From contig SLSW01000370.1 in the NCBI GenBank assembly GCA_007130245.1, positions 1 through 39,751 on the forward strand: DNA of 39,751 nt, given 5' to 3'. The stretch comes from Micromonosporaceae bacterium (lineage in GTDB: Bacteria; Actinomycetota; Actinomycetes; Mycobacteriales; Micromonosporaceae). The notes below the pieces were generated by a model that saw nothing but the letters and a program-made list of their open reading frames with translations, was not told the DNA's origin and ran no database searches. The translations under genes were made by a program, and so were the position numbers. This document shows, one piece after another, positions 8,971 through 20,047 of this stretch; position 1 is the first letter of the stretch; every line of letters begins with the position of its first letter.

Positions 8971-9011
8971 GTGCGGTCGGTGGTGCGGTCGGTGCGGTCA
9001 CGGGTGCGGTC
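8971..9011. repeat. Four imperfectly spaced copies of GTGCGGTC
   Basis: GTGCGGTC occurs at 8971, 8983, 8992 and 9004, with steps of 12, 9 and 12 bases. The array lies at the end of the dehydrogenase gene (stop at 9010-9012) and in the 80-base gap before the exporter. It may be simple slippage repeats or a binding site; no known motif fits. Confidence 0.5.
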
Positions 9012-9762
9012 AGGGGCGCGGCGCCTGCCCCCGGTCGGCAGCGCCCAGGATCGCGGTCGTGGCGCCGGCGGTTTCGCCGCCGTCGATGATGATCTCCTGG
9101 CCGGTGATGAAGCGCGCCTCGTCGGAGGCGAGATAGAAGTACGCGTCCGCGATCTCCGACGGATCCGCGTGGCGGCCGGCCGGAATCCGCTCATTCACCT
9201 CGGCGAGCATCTGGTCGGTGTACTCGGCACGCTGCATCGGCGTCAACACCGCCCCGGGGGTCACGCACGCCACCCGGACGTACGGGCTGAGTTCGAGCGC
9301 GAAAGTCCGACACAGCGCCGCCACGCCCGCCTTGGTGGCGTTGTAATCGGCGTAGAACGGGTATCCGCGGTGCCCGTTGACCGATGCGGTGGCCAGCAGC
9401 ACCCCGCGCCGGGCGGGCAGCATGCGACGTGCCGCGGCCTGCCACAGCCCCAGCACACCGAGCAGATTCACCTCGCAGATCCGGCGCGCCTGCGCCTCGG
9501 TCAGCTCCAGCACCCCCCGGCGGATGCTGATGCCGGCATTGGCGATGACGACGTCCAGGCCGCCGCGGGACCGGTGCACCTCGTCTACCGCCTGCTCGAC
9601 CGCGGCCCAGTCGGCGACGTCGACGTTCATCCACGTCGTCGGCCCGGGTTCGGTCGGCTCGGCCGGATCCAGGTTCACCACATGGTCCCCGGCCGCGGCG
9701 AACCGCTGCGCGGTCGCCCAGCCGATCCCGCTGGACGCGCCGGAGATGACGACAGTACGCAT
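9010..9762 (-). CDS. Short-chain dehydrogenase/reductase
   Basis: 250 residues, the normal length of a classical SDR. The Rossmann motif GASSGIG is at residues 8-14, followed by NVDVAD, NAG, the catalytic Ser in ATASVNG and the YxxxK motif as YNATK; the C-terminal FITGQEIIIDGG is also typical. It should oxidise an alcohol or reduce a ketone with NAD(P)H. It lies 21 bases behind the amino-acid hydroxylase, with an AGGAAGGA ribosome-binding site in the gap. A natural pairing is that the hydroxylase makes a beta-hydroxy amino acid and this enzyme oxidises or epimerises that carbinol, but this is inference. Confidence 0.88.
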   Translation of the reverse strand: MRTVVISGASSGIGWATAQRFAAAGDHVVNLDPAEPTEPGPTTWMNVDVADWAAVEQAVDEVHRSRGGLDVVIANAGISIRRGVLELTEAQARRICEVNLLGVLGLWQAAARRMLPARRGVLLATASVNGHRGYPFYADYNATKAGVAALCRTFALELSPYVRVACVTPGAVLTPMQRAEYTDQMLAEVNERIPAGRHADPSEIADAYFYLASDEARFITGQEIIIDGGETAGATTAILGAADRGQAPRP

Positions 9763-9783
9763 GGTTGGCGTCCTTCCTGCTTG

Positions 9784-10815
9784 TCAGAAGAGCACACGCG
9801 GCCGGTAGGGGGTGGCGGCGAGCAGACTGCGGCGCAGGTCACGGCTGACCACCATCCGCTTCAACCAGCGATCGGTGCCGTCGTGGCGGCTCCGGAACGC
9901 CTTGCGGCCGTGCACCGCCAGGTAGTTGTCCACCACCAGCAACATCCCCGGCTCCAGCACCACCACCTGCTGCACCCGCTGCAACTCGGCCATGAGCGCG
10001 TCGAGCGCCTGTTCCGCCTCCGGATCCTCACCGACACACCGCATGAACGGGCGGTCGATGCGCAGGAACGGCCGTTGCGGGTCACCGAACAGCACCGGCA
10101 CCGGGGCAGGCCGTTCCCGCATCTGCACGGCATGGGTCAGCGCAGGATGGTCCGGATACTGCTCCTGCAACTGCCGGATGTGTTCATCGTCGGGAAGGAT
10201 GACGAACCGCGGTTGCGACAGCACCCGCGCCTGCTCGGCGGACAGCGTGACGTCACGCACCGACGCCAGGTACGTCGGCACCCGGTCGGGGTTGCGCACC
10301 CCCAGCAGCAGCAGGTAATCACAGCGGGCCGGGTGGAACCCGTCCTCGGTGTGGAACTCCAGCAGCGCCTCGCTGCCGTGTCCACTCTGGCGGTACTCGT
10401 CTCCGGCGATCGGCAGGATGTTCTGGACCATCGCCCCGGACTGCAGGGTCGCCCAGGTGAACGGTTCACCGAGGGCGAGCCCGCACATCGCCAGGTACAG
10501 CTCCTGTGACCCGGTGGTGTCCGAGTCCAGCGCCTGTCGCCAGTGACCGGGCGTCGGTCCCACCATCTCGTCCGCGACCGGGAACCCGTGCACGAGGCAC
10601 GCCGCCGCCGGTTGACGGCGCCGGAAGTGTTCCAGGAACCCGTGCAGCCCGGCCGGCAGGTGGGCCGGCAGGTCCCAGTGCCGGTCGTAGAACTCCGGGT
10701 CCGTGGGCCGCCCGGTCACCCGGACAGCGCGCAGCGACTCCTGGAGCTCCTCGGTCTCGGCAGCACTGAGTCGGTACTCCGGTAGTGCGCTGGTGGCAGT
10801 AGTCACAGTGCTCAC
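9784..10815 (-). CDS. Fe(II)/2-oxoglutarate amino-acid beta-hydroxylase (VioC/AsnO family)
   Basis: 343 residues, related to clavaminate-synthase-like oxygenases such as VioC (arginine 3-hydroxylase) and AsnO. The iron ligands are visible as H155-T-E157 in [18 protein letters not shown] and H302 in [13 protein letters not shown]316, 14 residues after H302, is placed to bind 2-oxoglutarate, with a further R320. The spacing between ligands is almost that of VioC. The acidic substrate-binding loop of VioC appears here as RIDRPF, with only one Asp, so the substrate may differ from free arginine. The GTG start overlaps the stop of the preceding synthetase gene by four bases (GTGA). The enzyme probably supplies, or modifies, a hydroxylated residue for the peptide. 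Confidence 0.88.
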   Translation of the reverse strand: MSTVTTATSALPEYRLSAAETEELQESLRAVRVTGRPTDPEFYDRHWDLPAHLPAGLHGFLEHFRRRQPAAACLVHGFPVADEMVGPTPGHWRQALDSDTTGSQELYLAMCGLALGEPFTWATLQSGAMVQNILPIAGDEYRQSGHGSEALLEFHTEDGFHPARCDYLLLLGVRNPDRVPTYLASVRDVTLSAEQARVLSQPRFVILPDDEHIRQLQEQYPDHPALTHAVQMRERPAPVPVLFGDPQRPFLRIDRPFMRCVGEDPEAEQALDALMAELQRVQQVVVLEPGMLLVVDNYLAVHGRKAFRSRHDGTDRWLKRMVVSRDLRRSLLAATPYRPRVLF

Positions 10816-13800
10816 GGTGTGGTCCCCAATCCGGCGTCGACGCGCCGACGGCGTTCATACCCGTCGGGTAAACGATCATGGTGGGCTATCAGGCCGTCGA
10901 CCGCCGCCAACCAGGTGTCGGCCAGCTCGGTCACCAGCTCCTCGCGGAGAACGGCGGCCGGCCACACCCACACGACGGTCATGGTGGACACGCCCAGGTG
11001 GTCCTCGGTGAAGGCGTCCACGGCGAGCTGGTGCGCCATCGGGGTGGCCGGGTCGGCGCCCGCCCGGATCACCCCGGGCAAGGTCGCCCAGTCATCGGCC
11101 TCGCTGACGGCGAAGCGTCCCAGGTAGTTGAAGACGATCCCCGGCCGTGGCAGACACTGCAGCACCGGCGCGGTCCGCGGGTTGAGGTAGCGCAGCAGCC
11201 CGTAACCCAGCCCGGCGTCCGGCGCCGCCCGCAGCTGCTCCTTGACCAGCGCCACCGCGCGGCCGGCCGCGGCGCCTCCGGCGAGGATCTCGTCCGGATC
11301 GAGCGCGCCGAGATCGAGCCGGACCGGGTGCATGGTCGTGAACCAGCCCACGGTGCGCGACAGGTCCACTCCGGGTAGCTCCTGCCGGCCGTGACCCTCC
11401 ACGTCCACCACCGCGGGTTTGCCCGGCCCGCCGCGTGGGCGGCCACACCGGGCGACCGCGGCGGCCAGGGCGGTCAGCATGACGTCGTTCACGCCGCCGG
11501 CGGCGCGGGCCGGCACTGTCGACAGCACCGCGCGCGTCTGCTCCGGACTCAACACCCGCCGCAGTGCCCGGGCGGTGCCGACGGTGTCGCGTGCGGGGTC
11601 GAGCGGCTCGCCGGCAAGCTCCGCCCGCGGGCCGGACAGCACCGCACGCCAGTCGGAGAGCTCGGACTCGCGTTGCCGGGCCTGCGCCTGGAGCAGCTGC
11701 GCCCACCGCCGGAACGACGTGCCCACCGGCGCGACCGGCAGCCGCTGCCCCGCCGCCGCGGCCCGCCACGCCTCGGCCAGGTCCGGCAGCAGGATCCGCC
11801 ACGACACCCCGTCCACCGCCAGGTGGTGCACCGCCAGCACCAGCCGGCCCGCACGGCCGGGTCCGGCGTCCAGCCAGTGCAGCCGCACCAACCGCCCGCG
11901 CCACGGGTCCAACCCCCGGGCCGCCTCCGACACCGCCGTGTCGATCTCGGCCTCGGCCCCGGTCAGCTCCGTCCGGCGTACGCACTCGTCGGCCGGCACC
12001 GCGCCCCGCGGGAGGACCTCGGCACCCCACCGCTGGTCCGTGCGCTGCAACCGCAGCCGCAGTGCGTCGTGCCGGTCGAGCAGCGCCTGCACGGCGGCCA
12101 CCAGCCCCGCCTCGTCCAGCCCAGCCGGAGTGATGACCACGCGCACCTGGTAGATGCCGTCGATCAGGGGGCCCGCCTCCGCCAAGGTCTGGTGCATCAC
12201 GGGTGTCAGGGGTAACGGACCGGCCGGCTCGTCGTCGCCGGCGGCGGCAACCTCCGCGGCAACCTCCGCGGCGGCCGGGCCGTCGGTCGCGTCCGCATCG
12301 CCGGCGACCAGGGCCGCCAGGGCCTCGACCGTCTGGTGCTCGAACACGTCCCGCGGGGTGACCCGGACCCCTTCCCGGCGGGCCGCCGCGGCCAGCTGCA
12401 TCGACATGATGCTGTCGCCGCCCAGCGTGAAGAACCCGTCGTCGACCCCGACCGCGGACAATCCGAGCACCTCGGCGTACAGGCCACACAGCGTCTGCTC
12501 GACCGGGGTGCGCGGCTCGCGCCCGGTGCGGCGGTACTCCGGCGCCGGCAGCGCCGCCCGGTCGAGCTTGCCGTTCGGTGTCAACGGCAACCGGTCCAGC
12601 ACCACGAACGCCGCGGGCACCATCCGCTCCGGCAACGCGCGCGCCGCCCGGCGCCGCAGCGCCTCCGGCTCCGGCGCCGGGGCTGCCGGGGCTGCCGGGG
12701 CTGCCGGGGCCGGCACCACATAGGCCACCAGGCGGGGATCGCCGGGCCGGTCCTCGCGCACCACCACCGCACACGCCGAGACCCCGGGCGCACCGGCCAC
12801 CACCGACTCCACCTCGCCCGGCTCGATCCGCAGGCCCCGCAGCTGCACCTGGTCGTCGGCGCGCCCGACGAACTCCAACACCCCGTCGCCGCGGCGTCGC
12901 ACCAGGTCGCCGGTACGGTACATCCGGCTGCCCGGCGCTCCGGACGGGCACGCGACGAACCGCGTGGCGGTCAGCCCCGGGCGACCGGCGTACCCGCGCG
13001 CCAGACCGGCGCCGGCGATGTACAACTCCCCCACCACGTCCGGCGGAACCGGCCGCAGGAACTCGTCCAGCACGTACAACCGGGTGTTGGCGATCGGCCG
13101 CCCGATCGGCACCGAGTCGGCGTCCCTCTCGTCCCGGCACCGCCACCAGGTCGCGTCCACCGACACCTCGGCCAAGCCGTACGTGTTGTACAGCGGCACA
13201 CCGATGGTGCGTTCCCACCGCTGCTGGGTGGTCACCGGCAGCGGCTCACCACCACAGATGACGCGCCGCAGGTCGCCCCAGCCGGTGGCCGCCAGCTCGG
13301 GCAGCAACGCCGACAGCATGGATGGCACCAGGTCGACAGTGGTGACGCGCTCGCGGACGATGGCCTCGGCCAGGTACGCCGGATCGCCGTGACCGTCCGG
13401 CTTGGCCACCACCAGGGTGGCCCCCACCACCAACGGCCACCACAGCTCCGGCACCGACGGATCGAAGCTGATCGGCGTCTTCTGCAGCGCCCGGTCGGCG
13501 GCGGTCAGACCGAACTCCCGGCGCATCCACCACAGCAGGTTCACCGCGCCGCGGTGCGGCACCACCACCCCCTTGGGAGTGCCGGTCGTACCCGAGGTGT
13601 AGATGAGGTACGCCGGATGGTCCGGTGTCAGCGCGCGCGGCGGATCGTGCTCCGGCATCCGCGCGAGTTCCCCGGCCGTGCCCGGGTCGTCCAGCACCAC
13701 GTCCGGCGCCGGCACCGGCGGCATCCCGGCCACCGTCAGCACCTGTACGGGACGGGCGTCCTCACACATGAACCTGAGCCGCTCCGTGGGGTAGTCCGGA

Positions 13801-15395
13801 TCCAGCGGAAGGTACGCGGCGCCGGTCTTGGCCACCGCCACCACCGCCACCACCAGCTCCTCCGAGCGGCGCAGCAGCAGGCCCACCGTGTCCTCCGGCC
13901 CGACCCCGGCGCCGCGCAGATGGTGGGCCAGGCGGTTGGCACGACGGTTCAGCTCGGCGTAGGTCAGCACCGCCCTGTCCACCACCACGGCGTGCGCCCG
14001 CGGGTCGCGCGCCACCTGCGCCTCGAACAGGTCCGGCAGGCACTGCGTCGGCACCGCCGCGTCGGTGGCCTCCCACTCCGCCAGCATCAGCCGCTCCGGC
14101 GGCGTCAGCAGCGCCACGTCCGCGATCCGCCGGTCGCACCGCGCCGGCAGCTCGGTCAACAACCACATGAAGCGGTCCGCCAGCGCCTGCGCGGTGGTGG
14201 CCTCCACCACGCCCGGCAGATGTTCGAACCGGACCCGCAGCCGCTGGCCGGGCACCACCGCCACCGCCACCGGATAGTGGGTGGCGTCGACACTGCTGAT
14301 CCCGGTCACGCGCAGTTCGTCGCCGAGCCGGCGTTCCGCCTCCCGGTACGGGTAGCTCTCGAAGGCCATCACCGTGTCGAACAAGTCACCGGCGCCAACC
14401 GTGCGGGTGATCTCCGCCAGCCCGACGTGCTGGTGTTCGAGCAGCGCCACCTGCTCGCGTTGCAGCCGGGCCAGCAGGTCGCCGACGGTCTCCTCCGGGC
14501 GCAGCCGGACCCGCACCGGCACCGTGTTGACGAACAGGCCGACCATCGTCTCCACCCCGGGCAGCTCCGGCGGCCGCCCGGACACCACCGCGCCGAAGGT
14601 CACGTCATGCCGTCCGGTGTGCACGCCGAGCACCAGCCCCCAGGCGGCCTGCACCACCGTGTTGAGAGTCAGGCCCCTGGCACGCGCCAACGTCGCCAGC
14701 GCCGCGGTCTCGGCCGGCGACAGCGTCACCTCCCGCACCTGCGGTAGCTCGCCCGGTCGGGTCGCCACCGCCGCCAACCGGGTCGGTTCCGCGACCCCGT
14801 CCAGCGCCGCCCGCCAGGCCGCCGCGTCAGCCTGGCGGTCCCGCTGCGCCAGCCACGTCAGGAACGTCCGGTACGGCGTCACCGCCGGCAGCGTCAGGTC
14901 CTCGCCTCCGGCGGCGTACAGCGCCAGCAGCTCGTCCACCAGCACCGCCATCGACCAGCCGTCCAGCAGCAGGTGGTGGGCGGTGAGCAGGAGCCGGGAC
15001 TCGCCCGGGCCGGTGTGCACCAGGGTGCACCGCAGCAGCGGCGGGCGGGTCGGGTCGAACCGGCGGGTCCGGTCGTCGTCGGCCACCTGCTGCCAGGCGG
15101 CCTCGCCCCGGCCGGTCAGGTCCCGCTCGGCCACCTCGACGTCGACCTCACCGGGAATCACCTGCACCGGCCGTTCCAGACCCTGATAACGGAAGCCGGC
15201 GCGCAGGTTGGGGTGCCTGCGCAGCAGTGCCCGCAGCGCCTCCCGCAACCTGTCCGGTGGCATCCGGCCGGCCAGAGTGACCACCACCTGCATGGTGTAG
15301 ACGTCCACCGCCTGCTCGTCGTAGAGCGCGTGGAACAGCAGCCCCTCCTGCAGCGGCGTGAGCGGAAGGACGTCCACCAACCGTGAGTTCGTCAT
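10812..15395 (-). CDS. NRPS, C(DCL)-A-T-E
   Basis: 1527 residues from the ATG at 15395 ([18 protein letters not shown]). The N-terminal condensation domain has HHLLLDG near residue 141 and the [11 protein letters not shown] start typical of domains that accept a D-configured upstream residue. The adenylation domain carries [14 protein letters not shown] (about 598), YRTGDLV and NGKLDR. My reading of the specificity code is D-P-P-D-I-G-T-V-D-K; acidic residues at 278 and 331 suggest a basic side chain such as Arg, Orn or a hydroxy derivative. The carrier has LGGDSI (Ser near 993), the form usual before epimerization domains, and the E domain has [10 protein letters not shown] (about 1191) and FNYLGR. 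No thioesterase follows, although this looks like the last module. A 9-base repeat (GGGGCTGCC, three copies from 12679) lengthens a loop near the end of A. Confidence 0.95.
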   Translation of the reverse strand: MTNSRLVDVLPLTPLQEGLLFHALYDEQAVDVYTMQVVVTLAGRMPPDRLREALRALLRRHPNLRAGFRYQGLERPVQVIPGEVDVEVAERDLTGRGEAAWQQVADDDRTRRFDPTRPPLLRCTLVHTGPGESRLLLTAHHLLLDGWSMAVLVDELLALYAAGGEDLTLPAVTPYRTFLTWLAQRDRQADAAAWRAALDGVAEPTRLAAVATRPGELPQVREVTLSPAETAALATLARARGLTLNTVVQAAWGLVLGVHTGRHDVTFGAVVSGRPPELPGVETMVGLFVNTVPVRVRLRPEETVGDLLARLQREQVALLEHQHVGLAEITRTVGAGDLFDTVMAFESYPYREAERRLGDELRVTGISSVDATHYPVAVAVVPGQRLRVRFEHLPGVVEATTAQALADRFMWLLTELPARCDRRIADVALLTPPERLMLAEWEATDAAVPTQCLPDLFEAQVARDPRAHAVVVDRAVLTYAELNRRANRLAHHLRGAGVGPEDTVGLLLRRSEELVVAVVAVAKTGAAYLPLDPDYPTERLRFMCEDARPVQVLTVAGMPPVPAPDVVLDDPGTAGELARMPEHDPPRALTPDHPAYLIYTSGTTGTPKGVVVPHRGAVNLLWWMRREFGLTAADRALQKTPISFDPSVPELWWPLVVGATLVVAKPDGHGDPAYLAEAIVRERVTTVDLVPSMLSALLPELAATGWGDLRRVICGGEPLPVTTQQRWERTIGVPLYNTYGLAEVSVDATWWRCRDERDADSVPIGRPIANTRLYVLDEFLRPVPPDVVGELYIAGAGLARGYAGRPGLTATRFVACPSGAPGSRMYRTGDLVRRRGDGVLEFVGRADDQVQLRGLRIEPGEVESVVAGAPGVSACAVVVREDRPGDPRLVAYVVPAPAAPAAPAAPAPEPEALRRRAARALPERMVPAAFVVLDRLPLTPNGKLDRAALPAPEYRRTGREPRTPVEQTLCGLYAEVLGLSAVGVDDGFFTLGGDSIMSMQLAAAARREGVRVTPRDVFEHQTVEALAALVAGDADATDGPAAAEVAAEVAAAGDDEPAGPLPLTPVMHQTLAEAGPLIDGIYQVRVVITPAGLDEAGLVAAVQALLDRHDALRLRLQRTDQRWGAEVLPRGAVPADECVRRTELTGAEAEIDTAVSEAARGLDPWRGRLVRLHWLDAGPGRAGRLVLAVHHLAVDGVSWRILLPDLAEAWRAAAAGQRLPVAPVGTSFRRWAQLLQAQARQRESELSDWRAVLSGPRAELAGEPLDPARDTVGTARALRRVLSPEQTRAVLSTVPARAAGGVNDVMLTALAAAVARCGRPRGGPGKPAVVDVEGHGRQELPGVDLSRTVGWFTTMHPVRLDLGALDPDEILAGGAAAGRAVALVKEQLRAAPDAGLGYGLLRYLNPRTAPVLQCLPRPGIVFNYLGRFAVSEADDWATLPGVIRAGADPATPMAHQLAVDAFTEDHLGVSTMTVVWVWPAAVLREELVTELADTWLAAVDGLIAHHDRLPDGYERRRRVDAGLGTTP

Positions 15396-18300
15396 GGCAC
15401 CGCCTTCCAGTCGGCTTCCAGGCGCTCGATATCGTCCTGGCTGAGCGAGACCAGCGGCAGGTCCGACGGCGTCAGGCCGCCGGAGCCGGACCGTCCGGTG
15501 TGGGTGACCAGCGCCTCGACCGCGGCCTGCCACCGCTCGGCCAGCTCGGCGACGACGCTGTCGGGCAGCAACCCGGCAGGCCACGCCCACTCCGCGGTCA
15601 GAGTCGGTCCGTGCGGGCCGTCCTCGACGTAGGCGTCGACGCTGAGGTGGTAGCGAGGTGCCGCTTCAGCGCCACCGCCACGGAAGCCACCCGGGACCGG
15701 TTGCCAGTCCCCGCCCTCGCCACCTGCCAGCCGGCCCAGGTAGTTGAAGCCGATGGCCGGCCGCGGCAGGCGGGCCAGGTCCGGACCTGCCTGCGGGTCG
15801 AGGTATCGCAGCAGCCCGTAGCCGAGCCCGGCGTCGGGCGCCGCCCGCAGCGCCTCCTTCACCGTCTTGAGCGCCCGGCCGGCGGCCGCTCCGGCTGCCA
15901 GGATCTCCGCCGGATCCAGGTCGGCGAGGTCGAGCCGCACCGGATGTACGGTGGTGAACCACCCGACGGTGCGGGACAGGTCGGCACCGTCGAGGTCATG
16001 CCGACCGTGACCCTCCACATCCACCAGCAGCGCCCCATCGGCCTCGCCGCGCTCCACGCACCGCTGCCGCACCGCGGTCACGAGAGCGGCCAGCAGCACG
16101 TCGTCGACCCGTCCGCCGAACCACGCCGGGACCGTGCTCACCAGCGGCCCGGTCCACTCCGGCGGCAGCGCGCGGCGCATCGTCCGGATCGGCGTCCCCG
16201 GCGGCGGGGGCTGGCGCGGCGCCAGGCTCACCCCGCGATCCCGGAGCGTGCCGGTCCACATCGCCAGCTCGCTGCGGCGCTGGCCGGCCTGGGCCGCCAG
16301 CAGCTGTGCCCACCTGCGGAACGAGGTCGGCACGGGCGTCAGCCGGGGCTGGCGGCCGGTGTGGACCGCCTGCCATGCCGCGGCGAGATCCGGCAGCAGG
16401 ATCCGCCACGACACCCCGTCCACCACCAGGTGGTGAGCGACCAGCACCACCCATCCCTTCCGGCCGGCACCCGGGTCCAGCCACACCGCCTGCAGCATCC
16501 GGCCGCTCCGCGGGTCCAGGCGGGCGACCGCGGTGTCGACCGCGGCGTCGACCGCCGCACGCCACCGCGGATCCGACACCGCCAGCGTCGAGGGCACCTC
16601 GACCCGCTCCACGCGGTCAGCCGCGCCGGCCGGCTCGACGCCGGGCACCTCCAGGTGCCACCCCCCGGACCTGCGCGCCAGCCGCATCCGCAGCACGTGG
16701 TGCACATCCACCAGTGCCTGCAGCGCGGCGGCGAGACTGTCCACGCCCAGTCCGGGCGGTGCCCGCAGCACCTGCGCCTGGTGGTACCCGGCGATGGACT
16801 CGCCGAGCTGTCCGAGCAGCTCGTGCATGATCGGTGTGAGCGGCACCGGACCGGTCGGCTCGTCCGCACCGCTGGCGGCGCCATCGGCCACGGAGGTCGC
16901 CGCGCCGGCCACCGCGGCCAGCCCGGCCACCGTCCGGTGCTGGAAGACGTCGCGGGGGGTGATCGCCAGGCCCTCCTGGCGGGCACGGGAGACCAGCTGG
17001 ATGGACTGGATGCTGTCACCGCCCAGGTCGAAGAAGCTGTCGTCGACCCCCACCGCGTCCGCGTCCAGCAGCTCCGCGAACAGCCCGCGCAGGACCTGCT
17101 CGGTGGCGGTGCGGGGCTCCCGCCCACCCGTGCCGCGGTGCTCCGGCGCCGGCAACGCCGACCGGTCCAGCTTGCCGTTCGGGGTCAGCGGCAGGCTGTC
17201 GAGGATCACGAACGCCGACGGCACCATGTAGTCCGGCAGCGCCGCCGCCACCTCGCGGCGCAGCCATCCGGCGTCGAGACCGGCGCTGGCCACCACATAC
17301 CCGACCAGCCGCCGGTCATCCGGCCGGTCCTGCCGCATCACCACCGCAGCCTGTGAGACTCCGGTCAGTCCCAGCAGCACCGACTCGATCTCACCGAGTT
17401 CCACCCGGAATCCACGTATCTTGACCTGGTCGTCGACCCGGCCGAGGAACTCGAGGTTGCCGTCCGGGCGCCACCGGACCAGGTCGCCGGTGCGGTACAT
17501 CCGCTCCCCCGGCGCGCCGAACGGGCATGCCACGAACCGCCCGGAGGTCAGGCCCGGCCGGCCCAGGTAGCCCCGGGCCACCAGGCCACCGGCCAGGTAG
17601 AGCTCGCCCACCACCCCGGCCGGGACCGGCCGCAGTCGCCGGTCCAGCACGAAGCTCGCCACGCCGGGCAGGCTGCGGCCGATCACGCTGACCGCCTGCC
17701 CCACGTCGTCGCGCCCGATGTCGAACTGGAGGACGTGCACGGTCGCCTCGGTCGGGCCGTAACGGTTGATCAACCACGTCTCGCCCGGGTCGTGCCGCTC
17801 ACACCAGCCGGCGAGCCGGCGGAAGTCAAGGGCCTCGCCGCTGAGGATGACCCGGCGCACCGCCAGGGACGACCCCCGCGCGGGACGGTCCGCGTCGGCC
17901 CGCACCAACTGGTCGAACGCCGACGGGGTCTGGCAGAGCACCGTGACCCGCTCGCGCACCAGCAGCTCCAGCAGGTCCTCCGGCGACCGGCTGACCAGGT
18001 GCGGGACCACCACCAGGCGCCCGCCGTGCAGCAGCGCCCCCCACATCTCCCAGACCGAGACGTCGAAGGCGTACGAGTGGAACAGCGTCCACACCTCGTC
18101 GGCGCCGAGCCGGCACCGGTCGCGGGCGCTGGCCATCAGCCGCGCCACATTGGCATGGGTCACCACCACACCCTTGGGCGCGCCGGTCGTGCCCGAGGTG
18201 TAGATGACGTACGCCGGGTGCTCCGGCGACAACGGTGCCCCCGCCCGGTGCGCCGGCGGCTCGGTGCCCGGCGCCGTGGCACACTCCTGCACCGTCACCA

Positions 18301-20044
18301 CCGGCGCCGGCAGCGCGGGGGGTTCGACCCCGTGGGAGGTCAGCACGCACGCCACTCCCGCGTCTGCGCACAGGTAACGGATCCGGGCGGGAGGGTTGTC
18401 CGGGTCCATCGGCAGGTACGCCGCCCCGGCCTTGAGCACCCCCAGCACCGCCACGACCAACTCCGCCGACCGCGGCAGCAGCAGTCCCACGACGGCTCCG
18501 GTGCCGACGCCCCGCCGACGCAGCTGCCGGGCGACCTGCTCGGCGCGCTCGTCCAGCTGCGCATACGTCAGCGACCGCTCGCCACACACCAGTGCGGTCG
18601 CTTCCGGGTTGCGCGACACCTGCGCGCGGAACAGCTCCGGCAACGTGCGGTCCACCGCGTCGACCGGCTCGCCGCCCCAGCCGGTGAGGATCAGGTCGCG
18701 CTCGTCCGGCGACAGCAGGTCGAGGTCGGCCACCCGCCGGTGCGGATGGTCGACCAGGGCCAACAGCACATTCAGGTAATGGCTGATCATCCGCTGCACG
18801 CTCGCGCGGTCGAACAGGTCGGTCCGGTAGACGAACCGCCCGGACAGGCCGTCCGGCCCGGACGTCATCGACACCGCGACGTCGAAACCGGCCAGTTCCT
18901 GGCCGGCGGCCTCTGCCAGCGTCAGCGTGGCCGGGCTGACGCCGGCCAGCCGCAGCTGCGGCGAAGCCCCCAGCAGCTGGAACATGATTCTCGTCAGCGG
19001 ATGCTCGTCGCGCCCGGCGTGCTGACCGGCGGCCTGCAGGATCCGCGACGTCGGCACCTGGGAGTTGGCCTGGGCACCGAGCACCGCCTCGCGCACTTCG
19101 TCCAGCAGCTCGTCGACGGTCACCGTCTCCCGGCACCGCGCCCGGACCGGCACCACGTTGACGAAGTAGCCGACCAGGCGTTCCCACTCGTGGCGGTTTC
19201 GGCCGGCCACGGGTACGCCGACCACCACGTCGTCACTGCCGGTGTAACGCGACAGCAGCACGCCGAACGCGGCGAGCAGGACCGTGAACGGGGTGACCCG
19301 GTGCTGCCTGGCCGCCTGCCGCAGCCGCTGCGCCAGGTCGTCGGGGACCGCGAACGTCTCCACGCGGGCGTCGAACGAGGCCTGCACCGGGCGCGGGTGA
19401 TCGGCCGGCAGCTCCGGCGCCAGCTCGGCATCGCCCAGCCGCTCGCGCCAGTAGTCGAGCTGCTCCTGCATGGCGTCACTGTCGACGCGCTGTCGCTGCT
19501 GCGTAGCGTAGTCGCGGTAGCGCAGCGGTGGCGGGTCGACCACCGGCTGCTCACCTCGCCGCAGGGCGTCGTAGCGCGTCGCCAGCTCCTCCAGCAGGAT
19601 CTCCAGCGACCAGCCGTCAACCGCGATGTGGTGCACCACCATGCACAGCACGTGCTCGCGCGGCGCCAGGCGGAACAGCCGTACCCGCAGCAGCGGGTCA
19701 GTGGCCAGATCGAACGGCAGCAGCGCCTGTTCGGCTGTCAGGCGCACCGCCTCGGCCGGTGGATCGGCGCTACCCGACACGTCGACGACGGCGAAGTCCG
19801 CCGGCTCCGGGTCGCGGACGTGGGCCCACGGCTCGCCATCGACCTGACGGAACCCGGTGCGCAGCGATTCGTGCTGGGCGACGACGCCGTCGAACGCCGA
19901 CCGCAGCGCCGCGGCGTCGAGCTCACCGTGCAGCTCGGCGCCCAGCGGGATGTTGGAGGCGTTCCGGCCCGGAGAGAGCTGGTCCTGCAGCCACAGCTGC
20001 TGCTGCCCGATGGAGGGCCGGAACGGGGGGACCGCGGTGTGCAT
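15392..20044 (-). CDS. NRPS, C(LCL)-A-T-E
   Basis: 1550 residues. The condensation domain begins with [12 protein letters not shown] and has HHIAVDG at 138-144, the form of domains joining two L residues. The A domain holds [14 protein letters not shown] (about 615), [27 protein letters not shown] and NGKLDR. I read the pocket as D-V-W-C-I-S-R-V-H-K, partly like Ser codes (DVW, S) and partly like Thr codes (VHK), with an unusual Arg at position 322; the substrate is unassigned. The carrier has LGGDSIQS (Ser near 1009), then an E domain with [10 protein letters not shown] (about 1206) and FNYLGR (about 1435). It starts three bases after the A-T-C-A gene and its stop overlaps the next start by four bases (ATGA), giving coupled expression. 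The epimerized residue would be passed to the D-accepting C domain of the next protein. Confidence 0.95.
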   Translation of the reverse strand: MHTAVPPFRPSIGQQQLWLQDQLSPGRNASNIPLGAELHGELDAAALRSAFDGVVAQHESLRTGFRQVDGEPWAHVRDPEPADFAVVDVSGSADPPAEAVRLTAEQALLPFDLATDPLLRVRLFRLAPREHVLCMVVHHIAVDGWSLEILLEELATRYDALRRGEQPVVDPPPLRYRDYATQQRQRVDSDAMQEQLDYWRERLGDAELAPELPADHPRPVQASFDARVETFAVPDDLAQRLRQAARQHRVTPFTVLLAAFGVLLSRYTGSDDVVVGVPVAGRNRHEWERLVGYFVNVVPVRARCRETVTVDELLDEVREAVLGAQANSQVPTSRILQAAGQHAGRDEHPLTRIMFQLLGASPQLRLAGVSPATLTLAEAAGQELAGFDVAVSMTSGPDGLSGRFVYRTDLFDRASVQRMISHYLNVLLALVDHPHRRVADLDLLSPDERDLILTGWGGEPVDAVDRTLPELFRAQVSRNPEATALVCGERSLTYAQLDERAEQVARQLRRRGVGTGAVVGLLLPRSAELVVAVLGVLKAGAAYLPMDPDNPPARIRYLCADAGVACVLTSHGVEPPALPAPVVTVQECATAPGTEPPAHRAGAPLSPEHPAYVIYTSGTTGAPKGVVVTHANVARLMASARDRCRLGADEVWTLFHSYAFDVSVWEMWGALLHGGRLVVVPHLVSRSPEDLLELLVRERVTVLCQTPSAFDQLVRADADRPARGSSLAVRRVILSGEALDFRRLAGWCERHDPGETWLINRYGPTEATVHVLQFDIGRDDVGQAVSVIGRSLPGVASFVLDRRLRPVPAGVVGELYLAGGLVARGYLGRPGLTSGRFVACPFGAPGERMYRTGDLVRWRPDGNLEFLGRVDDQVKIRGFRVELGEIESVLLGLTGVSQAAVVMRQDRPDDRRLVGYVVASAGLDAGWLRREVAAALPDYMVPSAFVILDSLPLTPNGKLDRSALPAPEHRGTGGREPRTATEQVLRGLFAELLDADAVGVDDSFFDLGGDSIQSIQLVSRARQEGLAITPRDVFQHRTVAGLAAVAGAATSVADGAASGADEPTGPVPLTPIMHELLGQLGESIAGYHQAQVLRAPPGLGVDSLAAALQALVDVHHVLRMRLARRSGGWHLEVPGVEPAGAADRVERVEVPSTLAVSDPRWRAAVDAAVDTAVARLDPRSGRMLQAVWLDPGAGRKGWVVLVAHHLVVDGVSWRILLPDLAAAWQAVHTGRQPRLTPVPTSFRRWAQLLAAQAGQRRSELAMWTGTLRDRGVSLAPRQPPPPGTPIRTMRRALPPEWTGPLVSTVPAWFGGRVDDVLLAALVTAVRQRCVERGEADGALLVDVEGHGRHDLDGADLSRTVGWFTTVHPVRLDLADLDPAEILAAGAAAGRALKTVKEALRAAPDAGLGYGLLRYLDPQAGPDLARLPRPAIGFNYLGRLAGGEGGDWQPVPGGFRGGGAEAAPRYHLSVDAYVEDGPHGPTLTAEWAWPAGLLPDSVVAELAERWQAAVEALVTHTGRSGSGGLTPSDLPLVSLSQDDIERLEADWKAVP

Positions 20045-20047
20045 CGG

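Noticed and set aside
12679..12709. GGGGCTGCC repeat as a regulatory or mobile element
   Set aside because: It is in frame and codes a flexible Ala-Pro loop of the A domain; slippage is enough to explain it.
11092..13218. Long alternative-frame proteins opposite or within the synthetase genes
   Set aside because: They are composition shadows of very GC-rich coding DNA, rich in Arg, Gly, Pro and Ala, without family motifs.
15393..15590. N-terminal extension of the last synthetase
   Set aside because: The extension overlaps the preceding gene in another frame and has no domain; [11 protein letters not shown] at the ATGA overlap is the natural start.
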